64,000 nucleotides of DNA, taken from Epilithonimonas arachidiradicis (GTDB lineage Bacteria > Bacteroidota > Bacteroidia > Flavobacteriales > Weeksellaceae). Position numbers and translations under genes: made by a program. A model generated the notes under the pieces. The model was not told where the DNA came from and did not search any database. It saw only the letters and a list, made by a program, of their open reading frames with translations. Shown here one piece after another: positions 42,710 to 51,207 of the stretch. How positions within the stretch are numbered: the first letter of the stretch is position 1; each line of letters starts with the position of its first letter. The stretch covers positions 620,001-684,000 of the forward strand of contig NZ_RAQH01000001.1 in the NCBI RefSeq assembly GCF_003610695.1, given 5' to 3'.

Positions 42710-44367
42710 TGAAAAAAGCATTACTATATTTTTTATTAATTCTGAATCTCACTTCCTGTGGAACTTCCAAGTCTGTTCGTTACATTCCGGATGTAAAACA
42801 ATATTCTCTTGAAATTCCGAAGGTTAACAAAATCAACGATTCAACTTTTAGCTTCAGTCAAAATTATTTAACAAAAAATAAACAACAGCTTTGGGAGCTT
42901 TACATCAAAGGAAATCCTTTGCAGTTAGGTTACAATAATGGTGCATTGACACAAGATCTGATGCAGAAACAGGAAGAGATTTTCTTTTCCAAGGTTGAAG
43001 GTTTTGTGCCGTCAAAATTCAAACAAAAATTATTACGGGGTTTTTTAAAATGGTATAACCGGAAAATGTACCTGAATGTCCGTGATGATTATCAGGCTGA
43101 ATTGTACGGATTATCTCAATATTCATCGGATAAATATGATTTTATTGCGCCCAAATTCTTGAGAAGTATGTATCTGCACGGCGCGCACGATATCGGCCAC
43201 GCGATGCAGGATTTGATGATGGTTGGATGCTCTTCTCTTGCCGTTTGGAATGAAAACTCAGAAGATGGCGATCTGTTGATTGGACGGAACTTCGATTTCT
43301 ATGTGGGCGATGAATTTGCTAAAAATAAACTCATCGAATTTGTAGAACCAGAAAACGGAATTCCTTATATGTCAGTTAGCTGGCCCGGAATGATTGGTGT
43401 AGTCTCCGGAATGAATAAAGAAGGAATTACAGTGACAATCAATGCAGGAAAATCAAAAATTCCGTTGACGGCAAAAACACCGATTTCTCTGGTGACTAGA
43501 GAAATTCTTCAATATGCTAGAAATATTGATGAAGCTATTGCGATTGCAAATAAGCGGAGAGTTTTTGTTTCCGAATCGATTTTAGTTGGAAGTGCGAATG
43601 ATAAAAATGCTGTGATTATTGAAGTTTCTCCGGATAATTTTGGTGTTTATAAAGTTGAAAACTCAAGTAAAATTTTCTGTACGAATCATTTTCAATCTGA
43701 AGCTTATAAAGAAGATAAAAGAAATCAAAAACATATTGTAGAAAGCCATTCGGAATACCGCTATGAAAAATTACAGGAACTTCTGCAGGAAAATCAAAAG
43801 CTTAATCCTAAAAAAATGGCTGCGATTTTAAGAGATAAATCGGGTCTTAAAGGAGAGAAAATTGGTTATGGAAATGAGAAAGCGCTTAATCAGCTTTTAG
43901 CACATCACGCTGTAATTTTTTCACCTCAGAAAAAACTGGTTTGGGTTTCCTCAAATCCTTATCAGTTGGGAGAATTTGTCTGTTATGATTTGAATGAAAT
44001 CTTTACTGATAAACGTTTGCAAAATGGAAAATTTGCCAAGTCAGAACTGAATATCGCAAAAGATCCTTTTGTCGATTCTCAGGAATTTGAAAATTATGAG
44101 ATTTATAAATTAATGCAATCAGAGATTATTTCAGCAATTGAAAAAGATGATGTTTTGTTGAGTGAAGATTTTACAAAAGAATACCAATCTTTGAATCCTG
44201 ATTTTTGGTTGGGATATTATTTAGCCGGAAAATATTATTTCAAACAAAAAGAATATTCTAAAGCTAAAGTTGAATTTGAAATGGCATTGACAAAGGAAAT
44301 CACAACAGTTCCAGATAAAGAAAATGTAGAAAAATACTTGAAGAAAACTTTGAAGAAATTGAAGTAA
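42709..44367 (+). CDS. Lipoprotein Ntn hydrolase of the C45 (acyl-CoA:6-APA acyltransferase-like) family with a C-terminal TPR-like tail
   Basis: The 552-residue protein has a lipoprotein signal with lipobox 'NLTSCG' (Cys17). The Ntn nucleophile Cys174 is in 'MVGCSSLAVW' and is followed by 'GDLLIGRNFDF', so the chain is probably cleaved in front of Cys174 to become active. This is the layout of C45 penicillin acyltransferases and bile-salt hydrolases. The last 60 residues include one TPR-like unit. It acts in the periplasm or outer membrane, on an amide or ester. A role in forming or breaking the flexirubin ester is a guess from position. ATG at 42709 follows directly a TTG at 42706. Confidence 0.85.
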   Translation: MKKALLYFLLILNLTSCGTSKSVRYIPDVKQYSLEIPKVNKINDSTFSFSQNYLTKNKQQLWELYIKGNPLQLGYNNGALTQDLMQKQEEIFFSKVEGFVPSKFKQKLLRGFLKWYNRKMYLNVRDDYQAELYGLSQYSSDKYDFIAPKFLRSMYLHGAHDIGHAMQDLMMVGCSSLAVWNENSEDGDLLIGRNFDFYVGDEFAKNKLIEFVEPENGIPYMSVSWPGMIGVVSGMNKEGITVTINAGKSKIPLTAKTPISLVTREILQYARNIDEAIAIANKRRVFVSESILVGSANDKNAVIIEVSPDNFGVYKVENSSKIFCTNHFQSEAYKEDKRNQKHIVESHSEYRYEKLQELLQENQKLNPKKMAAILRDKSGLKGEKIGYGNEKALNQLLAHHAVIFSPQKKLVWVSSNPYQLGEFVCYDLNEIFTDKRLQNGKFAKSELNIAKDPFVDSQEFENYEIYKLMQSEIISAIEKDDVLLSEDFTKEYQSLNPDFWLGYYLAGKYYFKQKEYSKAKVEFEMALTKEITTVPDKENVEKYLKKTLKKLK

Positions 44368-44406
44368 AATGACAAACTTCGTGGTTGTAAACGTACTTTG
44401 TTTTAT

Positions 44407-44519
44407 GTTGAATCTTGCAACCCGACTTGAACGGAAATCCTTTTTTGCTTTGGCTAAAGTTCTATTCAAATTGAAAAATTCTGCAAAAAAGATTGGGAGT
44501 GGAAGGCGGATAAGTTGCC
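44407..44519 (-). repeat. Intergenic repeat, copy 2 (inverted relative to copy 1)
   Basis: Reading the minus strand from 44519 gives GGCAACTTATCCGCCTTCC, then CTCCCAATCTTTTTT, a variable part, and GGATTTCCGTTCAAGTC, ending GATTCAAC. This matches copy 1 with few changes. The two copies flank the CrtI-like gene and the C45 lipoprotein gene. Confidence 0.75.
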
Positions 44520-44528
44520 TAAAATATT

Positions 44529-45701
44529 CTATCCCTGTTTAGGATTCACTTTATTCAGGAAAAAATAAAATCCCAATCCGAAAATTGTGGCAACAGTAGT
44601 CGCAAGAATAAAACTCCCAATTACATATTGCAGCAGATTGTTTTTTACCAATTCGAAATCTAAATCGTGATTCAGAAAATCGCTTTCTCCACTCACAAAC
44701 GGCGCTCCGATAAACAAAGAAGCTGCAATAATAAACGGAATAAAAGGTGGCAAACTGATATTTGAAAATACAAAAGCCAATACTTTATTCAGTTTAAAAA
44801 CGACTGCTAAAGAAATGACAATCAACGTCTGAAATCCCCAAAACGGAGATAAACCAATGAAGGTTCCAAGCGCAATGGAAAACGCTTTGATTCGGTTGCT
44901 GCCGTCGCTTTCCAGCACATCTTCTTTTATAAATTTTCTAAGACTTTTTTTTTTGAAATTCCTGAAAAAATTTCTCGGAATAATGTAGAAAATGGTAATG
45001 AAAACCAAAATAGTATTCAGAATACTGATTCTTGTAAAGTCGCGAAATGGCCGAAAATGTGAGACTCTTTCCGCAGGATCATAAAGTACTTTTACAGGAA
45101 CATTTTTGACAGGAACATGCTTCCAGGCTGTTCTCACGATGATTTCGATTTCGAACTCAAATTTGGGTGTGAAAAATTTTTTTGGAATCTTTTTTAAAGG
45201 ATAAAGGCGGTAGCCGGATTGTGTATCTTGTAACTTAATTCCAGTCTCAAACCAAAACCAAAAATTAGAAAAGTTATTCCCGAAACTACTTTTTCTGGGA
45301 ATTCCGTCCTGAGACATATTTCGGTTTCCAATCAGCAGAACATCTTCTTTTTCGCTAAGCAAAGCTTCTACAAAAACAGGAATATCATCAGGATAATGCT
45401 GCCCATCAGAATCAATGGTTATCGCATAATGATAACCCAATTCCTGAGCTTTTCTGAAACCGATTTTCAGACCGTTTCCTTTCCCTTTGTTTTCGGGTAA
45501 AGAAACAACTGTAATTTGAGGATAATTTTTAAGGATTTTCGGCGTAGAATCTGTCGAACCATCATTAATTACAATAATATTTCCGGTGTAATCCAAAACA
45601 CCGTCAATCACTCTCTTCAGAGTCTTTTCGTTATTGTAAGTCGGTATTAAAACACATATTTTCTTTTCAGAAATGGCGTTTTGTACTTCGGAGATGGTCA
45701 T
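44529..45701 (-). CDS. GT2 glycosyltransferase fused to a DUF2062 membrane domain
   Basis: The 390-residue protein has an N-terminal GT-A domain with 'VLIPTYNNEKTLKRVIDGVL' and the metal-binding 'DSDGQ', the dolichyl-phosphate-mannose-synthase-like type, followed by a DUF2062 domain with several membrane helices in the last 150 residues ('FIGLSPFWGFQTLIVISLA'). Related genes occur at the end of aryl-polyene loci, where they are suggested to modify or anchor the pigment. Substrate is not known. Last gene of the leftward operon. Confidence 0.87.
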   Translation of the reverse strand: MTISEVQNAISEKKICVLIPTYNNEKTLKRVIDGVLDYTGNIIVINDGSTDSTPKILKNYPQITVVSLPENKGKGNGLKIGFRKAQELGYHYAITIDSDGQHYPDDIPVFVEALLSEKEDVLLIGNRNMSQDGIPRKSSFGNNFSNFWFWFETGIKLQDTQSGYRLYPLKKIPKKFFTPKFEFEIEIIVRTAWKHVPVKNVPVKVLYDPAERVSHFRPFRDFTRISILNTILVFITIFYIIPRNFFRNFKKKSLRKFIKEDVLESDGSNRIKAFSIALGTFIGLSPFWGFQTLIVISLAVVFKLNKVLAFVFSNISLPPFIPFIIAASLFIGAPFVSGESDFLNHDLDFELVKNNLLQYVIGSFILATTVATIFGLGFYFFLNKVNPKQG

Positions 45702-45705
45702 TGTT

Positions 45706-46188
45706 TTATTTTAAGGTCGCTTTTTCTGCTGCCGTCATTGTTTTGGATTGTGCAGCAAATTTTTTGATATAGCTTTTCAGTGCAGCATTTTGCTTGCTGT
45801 AATTGTTGAGGACGAATTCTTTATCTTCCTTCAAGTTCTTATGATAACCTACAATTTTAGGCACATTTTCCTGAACACTTAATCTTATTAATCTTAATTC
45901 CGTATTGTTAGGATTACTTTTTATTAGGCTTTCCAAACTAGTTGCTCCGGATTTTACGAGCGCTTTTCTTTTGCCCTCTGTAGACACTTTAGCCTCCAAA
46001 ACTTTTGCCGCTGCTTTGTAACCGGAAACCACAGGATCAGAAGATGTTTTTTTGTCAGCAATTTCTATGAAGTTTTTAGCATTTTCTTTGGATTGATTGG
46101 CAACAGCGTAACTGTCTCTCAAAGCTTCCAAATCCGAAGATTGAAAGAACATCACGAAAGCTGCCAGTAAGGATAGCATCAGTTTCAT
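45706..46188 (-). CDS. Secreted hypothetical protein of the flexirubin locus, 160 aa
   Basis: The product begins MKLMLSLLAAFVMFFQSSDLEAL, a signal peptide, and continues with a helical, Lys-rich mature chain. No known domain is visible. It lies 5 bases upstream of the glycosyltransferase gene and 2 bases after the dehydratase, clearly in the same operon. It may be an accessory periplasmic protein for pigment export. Confidence 0.6.
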   Translation of the reverse strand: MKLMLSLLAAFVMFFQSSDLEALRDSYAVANQSKENAKNFIEIADKKTSSDPVVSGYKAAAKVLEAKVSTEGKRKALVKSGATSLESLIKSNPNNTELRLIRLSVQENVPKIVGYHKNLKEDKEFVLNNYSKQNAALKSYIKKFAAQSKTMTAAEKATLK

Positions 46189-46190
46189 AA

Positions 46191-46562
46191 CTATATTTTT
46201 TTATAGGTAACTGACAATTTCAATGCAATAGTTTCGCCAAAAGTGGTGGTATTTTTTACTTTTATTTCGTCTTCGTTCTCGTTGATGTCCATTTCTAAAA
46301 CCAAATCCGGCGTTTCAAATGGATTGATGATGGCCATAAACTTCACGTTAGAAGCCGATTTCAGGAACAGTTTAGAATTGGTAAATTCTTCTGTCAAATC
46401 TTTCACAATCTGCATCATACAAACACCTGGAGTCACCGGATTTCCAGGGAAATGGCCATTGAAAATTTGGTGGTCTTTGTTTAAAGTAATATTAGCCGTA
46501 AAACCTTTTTCAGTTTTTTCGTGAGAGGTAACAGCATAAAAATCATTAAGAATGCTCTGCAT
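46191..46562 (-). CDS. Hot-dog 3-hydroxyacyl-ACP dehydratase-like protein
   Basis: This 123-residue FabZ-like protein has 'FNGHFPGNPVTPGVCMM' with the catalytic His37. The acidic residue that FabZ has seven or so positions after PG (Glu in 'LIEALAQ') is here Gln51 in 'MMQIVKDL', so activity may be reduced or altered. It could remove water in the polyene cycle, or bind acyl-ACP without catalysis. Two more hot-dog proteins are at 57285 and 57872. Confidence 0.8.
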   Translation of the reverse strand: MQSILNDFYAVTSHEKTEKGFTANITLNKDHQIFNGHFPGNPVTPGVCMMQIVKDLTEEFTNSKLFLKSASNVKFMAIINPFETPDLVLEMDINENEDEIKVKNTTTFGETIALKLSVTYKKI

Positions 46563-46564
46563 AA

Positions 46565-47200
46565 TTATTCGGTATCCGTGATTTGAAATAGTTTGATGTT
46601 GATATTGAAATCTTTGTGTTGCAAATCAATACTATCTGCGAAGATATGTTTTTTCGCATCAAAAGTAAAATCGATTTTTTCCTTATTGTTCTTCGTATAA
46701 ACCACTTTTTTCAATAGAGAATTATTCTTGTTATAGAACAAATAAAAAGATTGATTGTCGATTTTGGAGAGATAAATTTTAGAATTGTCGTCTTCAAAAC
46801 TTTCTGCGACAGGATATTCTCTTTTCAATAATCTTTGAAAATCATTTTTAAGGAAATTAATCACCAATTTTTTATCCAGATCTGGAAGAACGTAATTGAG
46901 TTTAAAATCTTGATCAGCAATCTCAAAATCTATCAGTTTATTACCAAAATCCGACGTCATCACGACGCGATGTGTTGTTTGGCTGATCTTTTTAATAATT
47001 AAAATTCCGCTGACGTGATTATTATAAATATCCATTTGACATTTATAAACATAATCTTCGTTCGACGAAAAATAGAGATTTTCAACCTTTGTTTCAGAAT
47101 TTGGAACAGATTTTATGTCTGTCAGCTTATAGGTTTTGCACGAAACAAACCATAAAAAAATCAGACTATAAAGAAAACTCTGAAGCAGAAATCGGCGCAT
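46565..47200 (-). CDS. Outer-membrane lipoprotein of the flexirubin locus
   Basis: The 211-residue product begins MRRFLLQSFLYSLIFLWFVSCKTY, with a lipobox 'WFVSC'. The mature part is beta-rich like a LolA/LolB fold ('VVMTSDFGNKLIDFEIADQ'). Lipoproteins of this size occur beside LolA-like genes in aryl-polyene loci, so a LolB-like acceptor of the pigment is proposed. The start at 47200 is used because the longer frame from 47239 lacks an ATG and spoils the signal. It overlaps the LolA-like gene by 35 bases. Confidence 0.72.
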   Translation of the reverse strand: MRRFLLQSFLYSLIFLWFVSCKTYKLTDIKSVPNSETKVENLYFSSNEDYVYKCQMDIYNNHVSGILIIKKISQTTHRVVMTSDFGNKLIDFEIADQDFKLNYVLPDLDKKLVINFLKNDFQRLLKREYPVAESFEDDNSKIYLSKIDNQSFYLFYNKNNSLLKKVVYTKNNKEKIDFTFDAKKHIFADSIDLQHKDFNINIKLFQITDTE

Positions 47201-47792
47201 TGATTTTGGTGTTTTTGAAAACAATGTTGGTTGTGTCACCGGAAGCTTCTGTCATATTCACTTGCGAAACTGTGGATTCATCTTTTGGAAACTGGAGTTC
47301 AATTTGTTTGATGTATTTCAATAACTGAGCAGATTTCGGGGTGAATTTGGCGATATTGTAATTCGTATTTTTGAAATAGCTTACAGAAAATTCCGGATCG
47401 TTGAACATTTGCCCGTTCGAACTTCCAACAATCAGCTTGTTGATTTTTTCAAAGGTTTTGCTCTTGGCATCAACCGAAGATTTTTTTCCTTGGTCGTTGA
47501 TGAAGATTTTGTTGTCCTTGAAAATAATGCTGTATTGATAAGGTTTTGTGTATTTCCAGCTCAGAGTGTTCGGAGATTTCAGAGACATTTTACCGTAAGT
47601 CACGATACTTTTGTCTAAGAAATCCATCTTTTTGGTTTGTGTAAAATCACTTTGTAATGTCTTTATATTTCTGGTTTCAGAAGAAACTTTGGAAACGAAC
47701 GCTTTTGATTCTGCTGCGGACATTGTTGTATTTTGGCCAAAAAAGAAGCCTGAAATCAATAAAAATGTGCCTAAAGCTATATTCTTAATCAT
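47166..47792 (-). CDS. LolA-like periplasmic carrier protein
   Basis: The 208-residue protein has a signal peptide (MIKNIALGTFLLISGFFFGQ) and the LolA fold pattern: 'TLQSDFTQTKKMDFLDKSIV', then 'GKMSLKSPNTLSWKYTKPYQ' and 'IFINDQGKKSSVDA'. LolA carries lipoproteins; relatives in aryl polyene loci are thought to carry the pigment lipid across the periplasm. It overlaps the deacetylase gene upstream by 8 bases. Confidence 0.87.
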   Translation of the reverse strand: MIKNIALGTFLLISGFFFGQNTTMSAAESKAFVSKVSSETRNIKTLQSDFTQTKKMDFLDKSIVTYGKMSLKSPNTLSWKYTKPYQYSIIFKDNKIFINDQGKKSSVDAKSKTFEKINKLIVGSSNGQMFNDPEFSVSYFKNTNYNIAKFTPKSAQLLKYIKQIELQFPKDESTVSQVNMTEASGDTTNIVFKNTKINAPISASEFSL

Positions 47793-48540
47793 TATTTGTA
47801 GAATTAATCATTGAATCAACCGTAAAAGTTGAATAATTTTCGCGCTTCAAAAATAGCAATAATTCGACCAAAACGAGGTAGGTTTTCTCAGATGTGTCGT
47901 GCAGAAGAATGATACTTCCGGGTTTCAGATTCTTAATAATTCTGTTATAAATCTTTTTCTCATTATCCATCACAGTATCAAGAGAGCGGACATTCCAGCC
48001 GATACTTTTTTTCTGAGTTTTGCTGATGGCTTTTGCAATATTCGGATTGGTTACTCCGAAGGGCGGACGATACAAATCGGTTTTAATATTCCCGATTTTA
48101 GAAATTACTTCATCACATTTTTCAATTTCCTCAATCATTTTTGGACTTGATAAAAATCCAGTGTTATTGGAATGGGAATAAGTGTGATTTCCTATTATAT
48201 GACCTTCCGCAATGATTCTTTGAAATGTTTCCGGAAATTTTTCAATCTGTTTTCCGATACAGAAAAAGGTGGCTTTTACATTATTCTTTTTCAGAATATC
48301 TAAAAATTTCGGAGTAAATTCTGTTGGTCCATCGTCAAAGGTCAGAGCCACTTCTTTGATTTTTGTTCTTTTTTGAGTGATAGAATTAATGAAATATTTT
48401 AATTGAATATCAAAAGAACCCCAAACAACCGTTGCTGAAAAGAGAATGAAACAGAAAACGTACATCCAGATACTTCCATTGAAAACATAAACGAAGATGT
48501 TCCAAAAAAGATAAAGTAGGATGAATGAATAATGTTTCAT
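47785..48540 (-). CDS. Polysaccharide deacetylase family protein
   Basis: The 251-residue protein has two N-terminal membrane helices (residues 4-42) and a NodB-type deacetylase domain: 'VALTFDDGPTEFTPKFLD' with the metal and catalytic Asp, 'GNHTYSHSN' with the two metal His, and 'ILLHDTSEKTY'. It would face the periplasm. It overlaps the LolA gene. Whether it removes an acyl group from a glycan or from a pigment intermediate is unknown. Confidence 0.88.
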   Translation of the reverse strand: MKHYSFILLYLFWNIFVYVFNGSIWMYVFCFILFSATVVWGSFDIQLKYFINSITQKRTKIKEVALTFDDGPTEFTPKFLDILKKNNVKATFFCIGKQIEKFPETFQRIIAEGHIIGNHTYSHSNNTGFLSSPKMIEEIEKCDEVISKIGNIKTDLYRPPFGVTNPNIAKAISKTQKKSIGWNVRSLDTVMDNEKKIYNRIIKNLKPGSIILLHDTSEKTYLVLVELLLFLKRENYSTFTVDSMINSTNND

Positions 48541-48551
48541 CTAAGCATTGT

Positions 48552-49613
48552 TTAAGCTTTCTCCAGCAAAACCAGACTATGGTCGTTCCCACCAAGATGA
48601 TTATAAAGCAAAATATTTTTCAGTTCTTTCTTCTTCACAGAATTAATCATCATCACTTCCGGAATCTCTTGATTTTTAAGAATATGACAAGCCATAAATG
48701 TTGAAAATCCACTTGCTGTATTGAATTCTCCGCTCAAATGTTTGTAATATAGTTGTGATGAATTTTGGAATAATTCAGAAGCATTTTTGTAATAACTATC
48801 AGATTCAGAATCTCCACTGAAACCTAAAATCACAGTATCAATTTCATCATTTTTCAAATTATTTTTAACTAAAAAATCTTCAATGAATTGTCGGGTTTCT
48901 GTTAATTCTAATTTATTACAGATTTTAATATCCGTCAGCTGAGCATAAGACGTTTCCGTTTTTTCTTTTCCTAGAACAAAAAAGCTCGAACCTTCGCCCC
49001 AAATCACACCTTCTGTTGTCGAATTCAGATAATCGGCCGGAAGATTTTCTACTTTTTTAATGGTATTGTTCAGTTTGTACAATTCCATCGTTCTTTCAGT
49101 TTGTTCGTCTGTTGAACCTACCAAAACATTGTCCGCTTCGCCATCATTGATTTGAAGCTTCGCATCTAACATAGAAAATTCTAAGGACGAAGAAGTGTTT
49201 ACATACGTGAAATTGTAAGCGTGACATTGCAGACCTAACGCAATTTGTCCCGCAACCGTATTATGTGTGGATTGAATAAAAAATGTCGGCGTCAAAAACT
49301 CTTCATTATTTTCAATCACGTTTTTCAAAAACTTTTCAGAATCCTGAGAGCAACCCATTCCTGTTCCAACAATAATGGCATCAGGATTTTCAATTCCCGC
49401 TTCTTTTAAAGCATATTGTGAAGCTACAGAACTCATCTTTACAGTTTTAGACATTCTTCTGCTTGCTGCGGGTGGAATGAATTCCTTGTAATTGGGTTCG
49501 ATCGCTTTTAAAACCTGAGATGAATTTTCAGGCTTAAGATTTTGGAAAAAATTTTCGTTTAAAGTGTCCTGAGCAGATATGCAGGCTACACTGTTGATGT
49601 AAACGGCACTCAC
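48552..49613 (-). CDS. Ketosynthase-like protein without the active-site Cys (chain-length-factor-like)
   Basis: The 353-residue protein has the thiolase fold of a beta-ketoacyl synthase, for example 'PDAIIVGTGMGC' and 'EGVIWGEGSSFFVL'. Where active enzymes have 'TACSSSL' it reads 'VNTSSSL', so the nucleophile Cys is replaced by Thr. It is therefore likely a chain-length factor or docking partner of an active KAS, as in aryl-polyene systems. The start is GTG at 49613: its GTGA overlaps the stop of the KAS gene by four bases, so the ATG at 49640 is not needed. Confidence 0.8.
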   Translation of the reverse strand: MSAVYINSVACISAQDTLNENFFQNLKPENSSQVLKAIEPNYKEFIPPAASRRMSKTVKMSSVASQYALKEAGIENPDAIIVGTGMGCSQDSEKFLKNVIENNEEFLTPTFFIQSTHNTVAGQIALGLQCHAYNFTYVNTSSSLEFSMLDAKLQINDGEADNVLVGSTDEQTERTMELYKLNNTIKKVENLPADYLNSTTEGVIWGEGSSFFVLGKEKTETSYAQLTDIKICNKLELTETRQFIEDFLVKNNLKNDEIDTVILGFSGDSESDSYYKNASELFQNSSQLYYKHLSGEFNTASGFSTFMACHILKNQEIPEVMMINSVKKKELKNILLYNHLGGNDHSLVLLEKA

Positions 49614-50809
49614 GATTTTGAGAAAATTAAAGTTGAACAATTTCCTCCAAAGCCAAACGAATTGGAAAGAACGTGGTTAATCTTTTTCTCTTTGAGCTCA
49701 GTTACAGGTGTTAAATCAAATTCTTCCATTTTATTTTTAAAATTTAGATTCGGAAAAATAAGATTATTTTGAATGACCAATAACGAATAAACCGCTTCAA
49801 TTCCCGCCGCTGCAGCCAAAGTATGACCTGTAAAAGCTTTAGTAGAACTGAATTCCGGAACTTTATTTTCTCCAAAAATTCGGATCATTGCAATACCTTC
49901 TGACAAATCATTATTCGGAGTTGCTGTTCCGTGGACGTTGATGTAATCAATGTTTTCTTTATCTAAGCCAGAAATTTTCAATGCTTTTTCCATCGCCAAA
50001 AAAGCACCTTGTCCGTTTTCCGAAGAAGCCGTTTGATGATGTGCATCGTTGGCATTTCCGTATCCAGAAAGATAGCCCAGAACTTTTTTGTTTTCTTTTT
50101 TCACAATTTCATCAGATTCAAGAACCAGAAAAGCCGCCGCTTCTCCTAAATTCAAACCTTTTCTATTGTTGTCAAAAGGCGTGTTGTAGGAATCCGTCAG
50201 AATCATCAATGTGTTGAAACCATTTAAAGTAAATTTTGAAAGAGAATCTGTTCCGCCGACAATTACGCGATCCAAAATGCCGCTTTTAATCAATTTTGCG
50301 CCCATCATAATAGCATTGGCTGCAGATGAACAAGCTGTACTGATGGTCGAAACCATACCTTTCAAACCCAGATAATCCGCAATCACCAAAGATGAATTTC
50401 CGGCATCGTGTGCGTCAATATATTTTTGCTTTTCAGGAAAGTCTTCGTAAGAGTAGAAATATTTTTCGGTAACATCCATTCCTGCAACGCTTGTTGAAGA
50501 AATGAATCCAGTTTTATACTCATTAATGTCGGAAATTCCGGCACTTTCTACAGCTTCTTTGGCAGCCATCATTCCTAATAAAGATGTTCTTGTCGCATTA
50601 TTATCTTCATTTAACTGAAGTTTTTGCACCAATTCATCATTAGACAATTTGATTTCGCCGGTTTTTATTTTCCCGGAATGGCGCGTTTCAAACAGACTAA
50701 TGTTTGAAATTCCGTGTTTTCCGTTTGTCAGCGACCTCAAATTTTCCTCCACATTGTTTCCAATCGCGGAGATGATGCCCATTCCTGTTATGGCAATTTT
50801 TTGACCCAT
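49610..50809 (-). CDS. 3-oxoacyl-ACP synthase (KAS I/II type), second copy
   Basis: A complete elongating ketosynthase of 399 residues with Cys160 in 'ISTACSSAANAI', His293 in 'INVHGTATPNND' and His329 in 'KAFTGHTLAAAAG'. Its stop is coupled by overlap to the Cys-less ketosynthase gene, so the two would be made in equal amounts and could form a heterodimer, comparable to the KS/CLF pair of type II polyketide synthases and to ApeO/ApeC of aryl polyenes. Confidence 0.92.
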   Translation of the reverse strand: MGQKIAITGMGIISAIGNNVEENLRSLTNGKHGISNISLFETRHSGKIKTGEIKLSNDELVQKLQLNEDNNATRTSLLGMMAAKEAVESAGISDINEYKTGFISSTSVAGMDVTEKYFYSYEDFPEKQKYIDAHDAGNSSLVIADYLGLKGMVSTISTACSSAANAIMMGAKLIKSGILDRVIVGGTDSLSKFTLNGFNTLMILTDSYNTPFDNNRKGLNLGEAAAFLVLESDEIVKKENKKVLGYLSGYGNANDAHHQTASSENGQGAFLAMEKALKISGLDKENIDYINVHGTATPNNDLSEGIAMIRIFGENKVPEFSSTKAFTGHTLAAAAGIEAVYSLLVIQNNLIFPNLNFKNKMEEFDLTPVTELKEKKINHVLSNSFGFGGNCSTLIFSKS

Positions 50810-50889
50810 CTTCTACAAAATGTAACATTGTATCGATATAACAGTTTACCAATTGCTAGACTGCTAAATTGATACATTGGTATATTAAA

Positions 50890-51147
50890 TTATTTTGTAC
50901 GATTTTCTTCAATGAATTTCGCCATTACTTCAATAGATTGGAAGATTTCTTTCCCTTTTTTCGGGTCAGATAATTTGATTCCGTATTCCTTTTCAAGAAG
51001 AACGATTAATTCCAAAGCGTCGATAGAATCCAATCCAAGACCACCTCCGAAAAGCGGATCGTTGTCTTTGATGTCTTCTACAGCAACATCTTCCAGGTTA
51101 AGAACATCTACGATTTTGTTTTTTAATTCTAATTTTAAGTCGCTCAT
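50890..51147 (-). CDS. Acyl carrier protein 2 of the flexirubin locus
   Basis: The 85-residue ACP has the phosphopantetheine Ser41 in 'LGLDSIDALELIVLLE'. It lies upstream of the second KAS and its partner. Its sequence differs clearly from ACP 1, so the two may serve different chains, e.g. polyene and the alkyl arms of the resorcinol. Confidence 0.93.
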   Translation of the reverse strand: MSDLKLELKNKIVDVLNLEDVAVEDIKDNDPLFGGGLGLDSIDALELIVLLEKEYGIKLSDPKKGKEIFQSIEVMAKFIEENRTK

Positions 51148-51207
51148 AATTTTTTATTTGTCAGTGTATAAATGCTTGTCTGATACACTTATATTATAGT
51201 TTAATTT

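Noticed and set aside
48410-48595. Minus-strand 61-residue ORF overlapping the deacetylase start
   Set aside because: Shadow in another frame of two well-supported genes.
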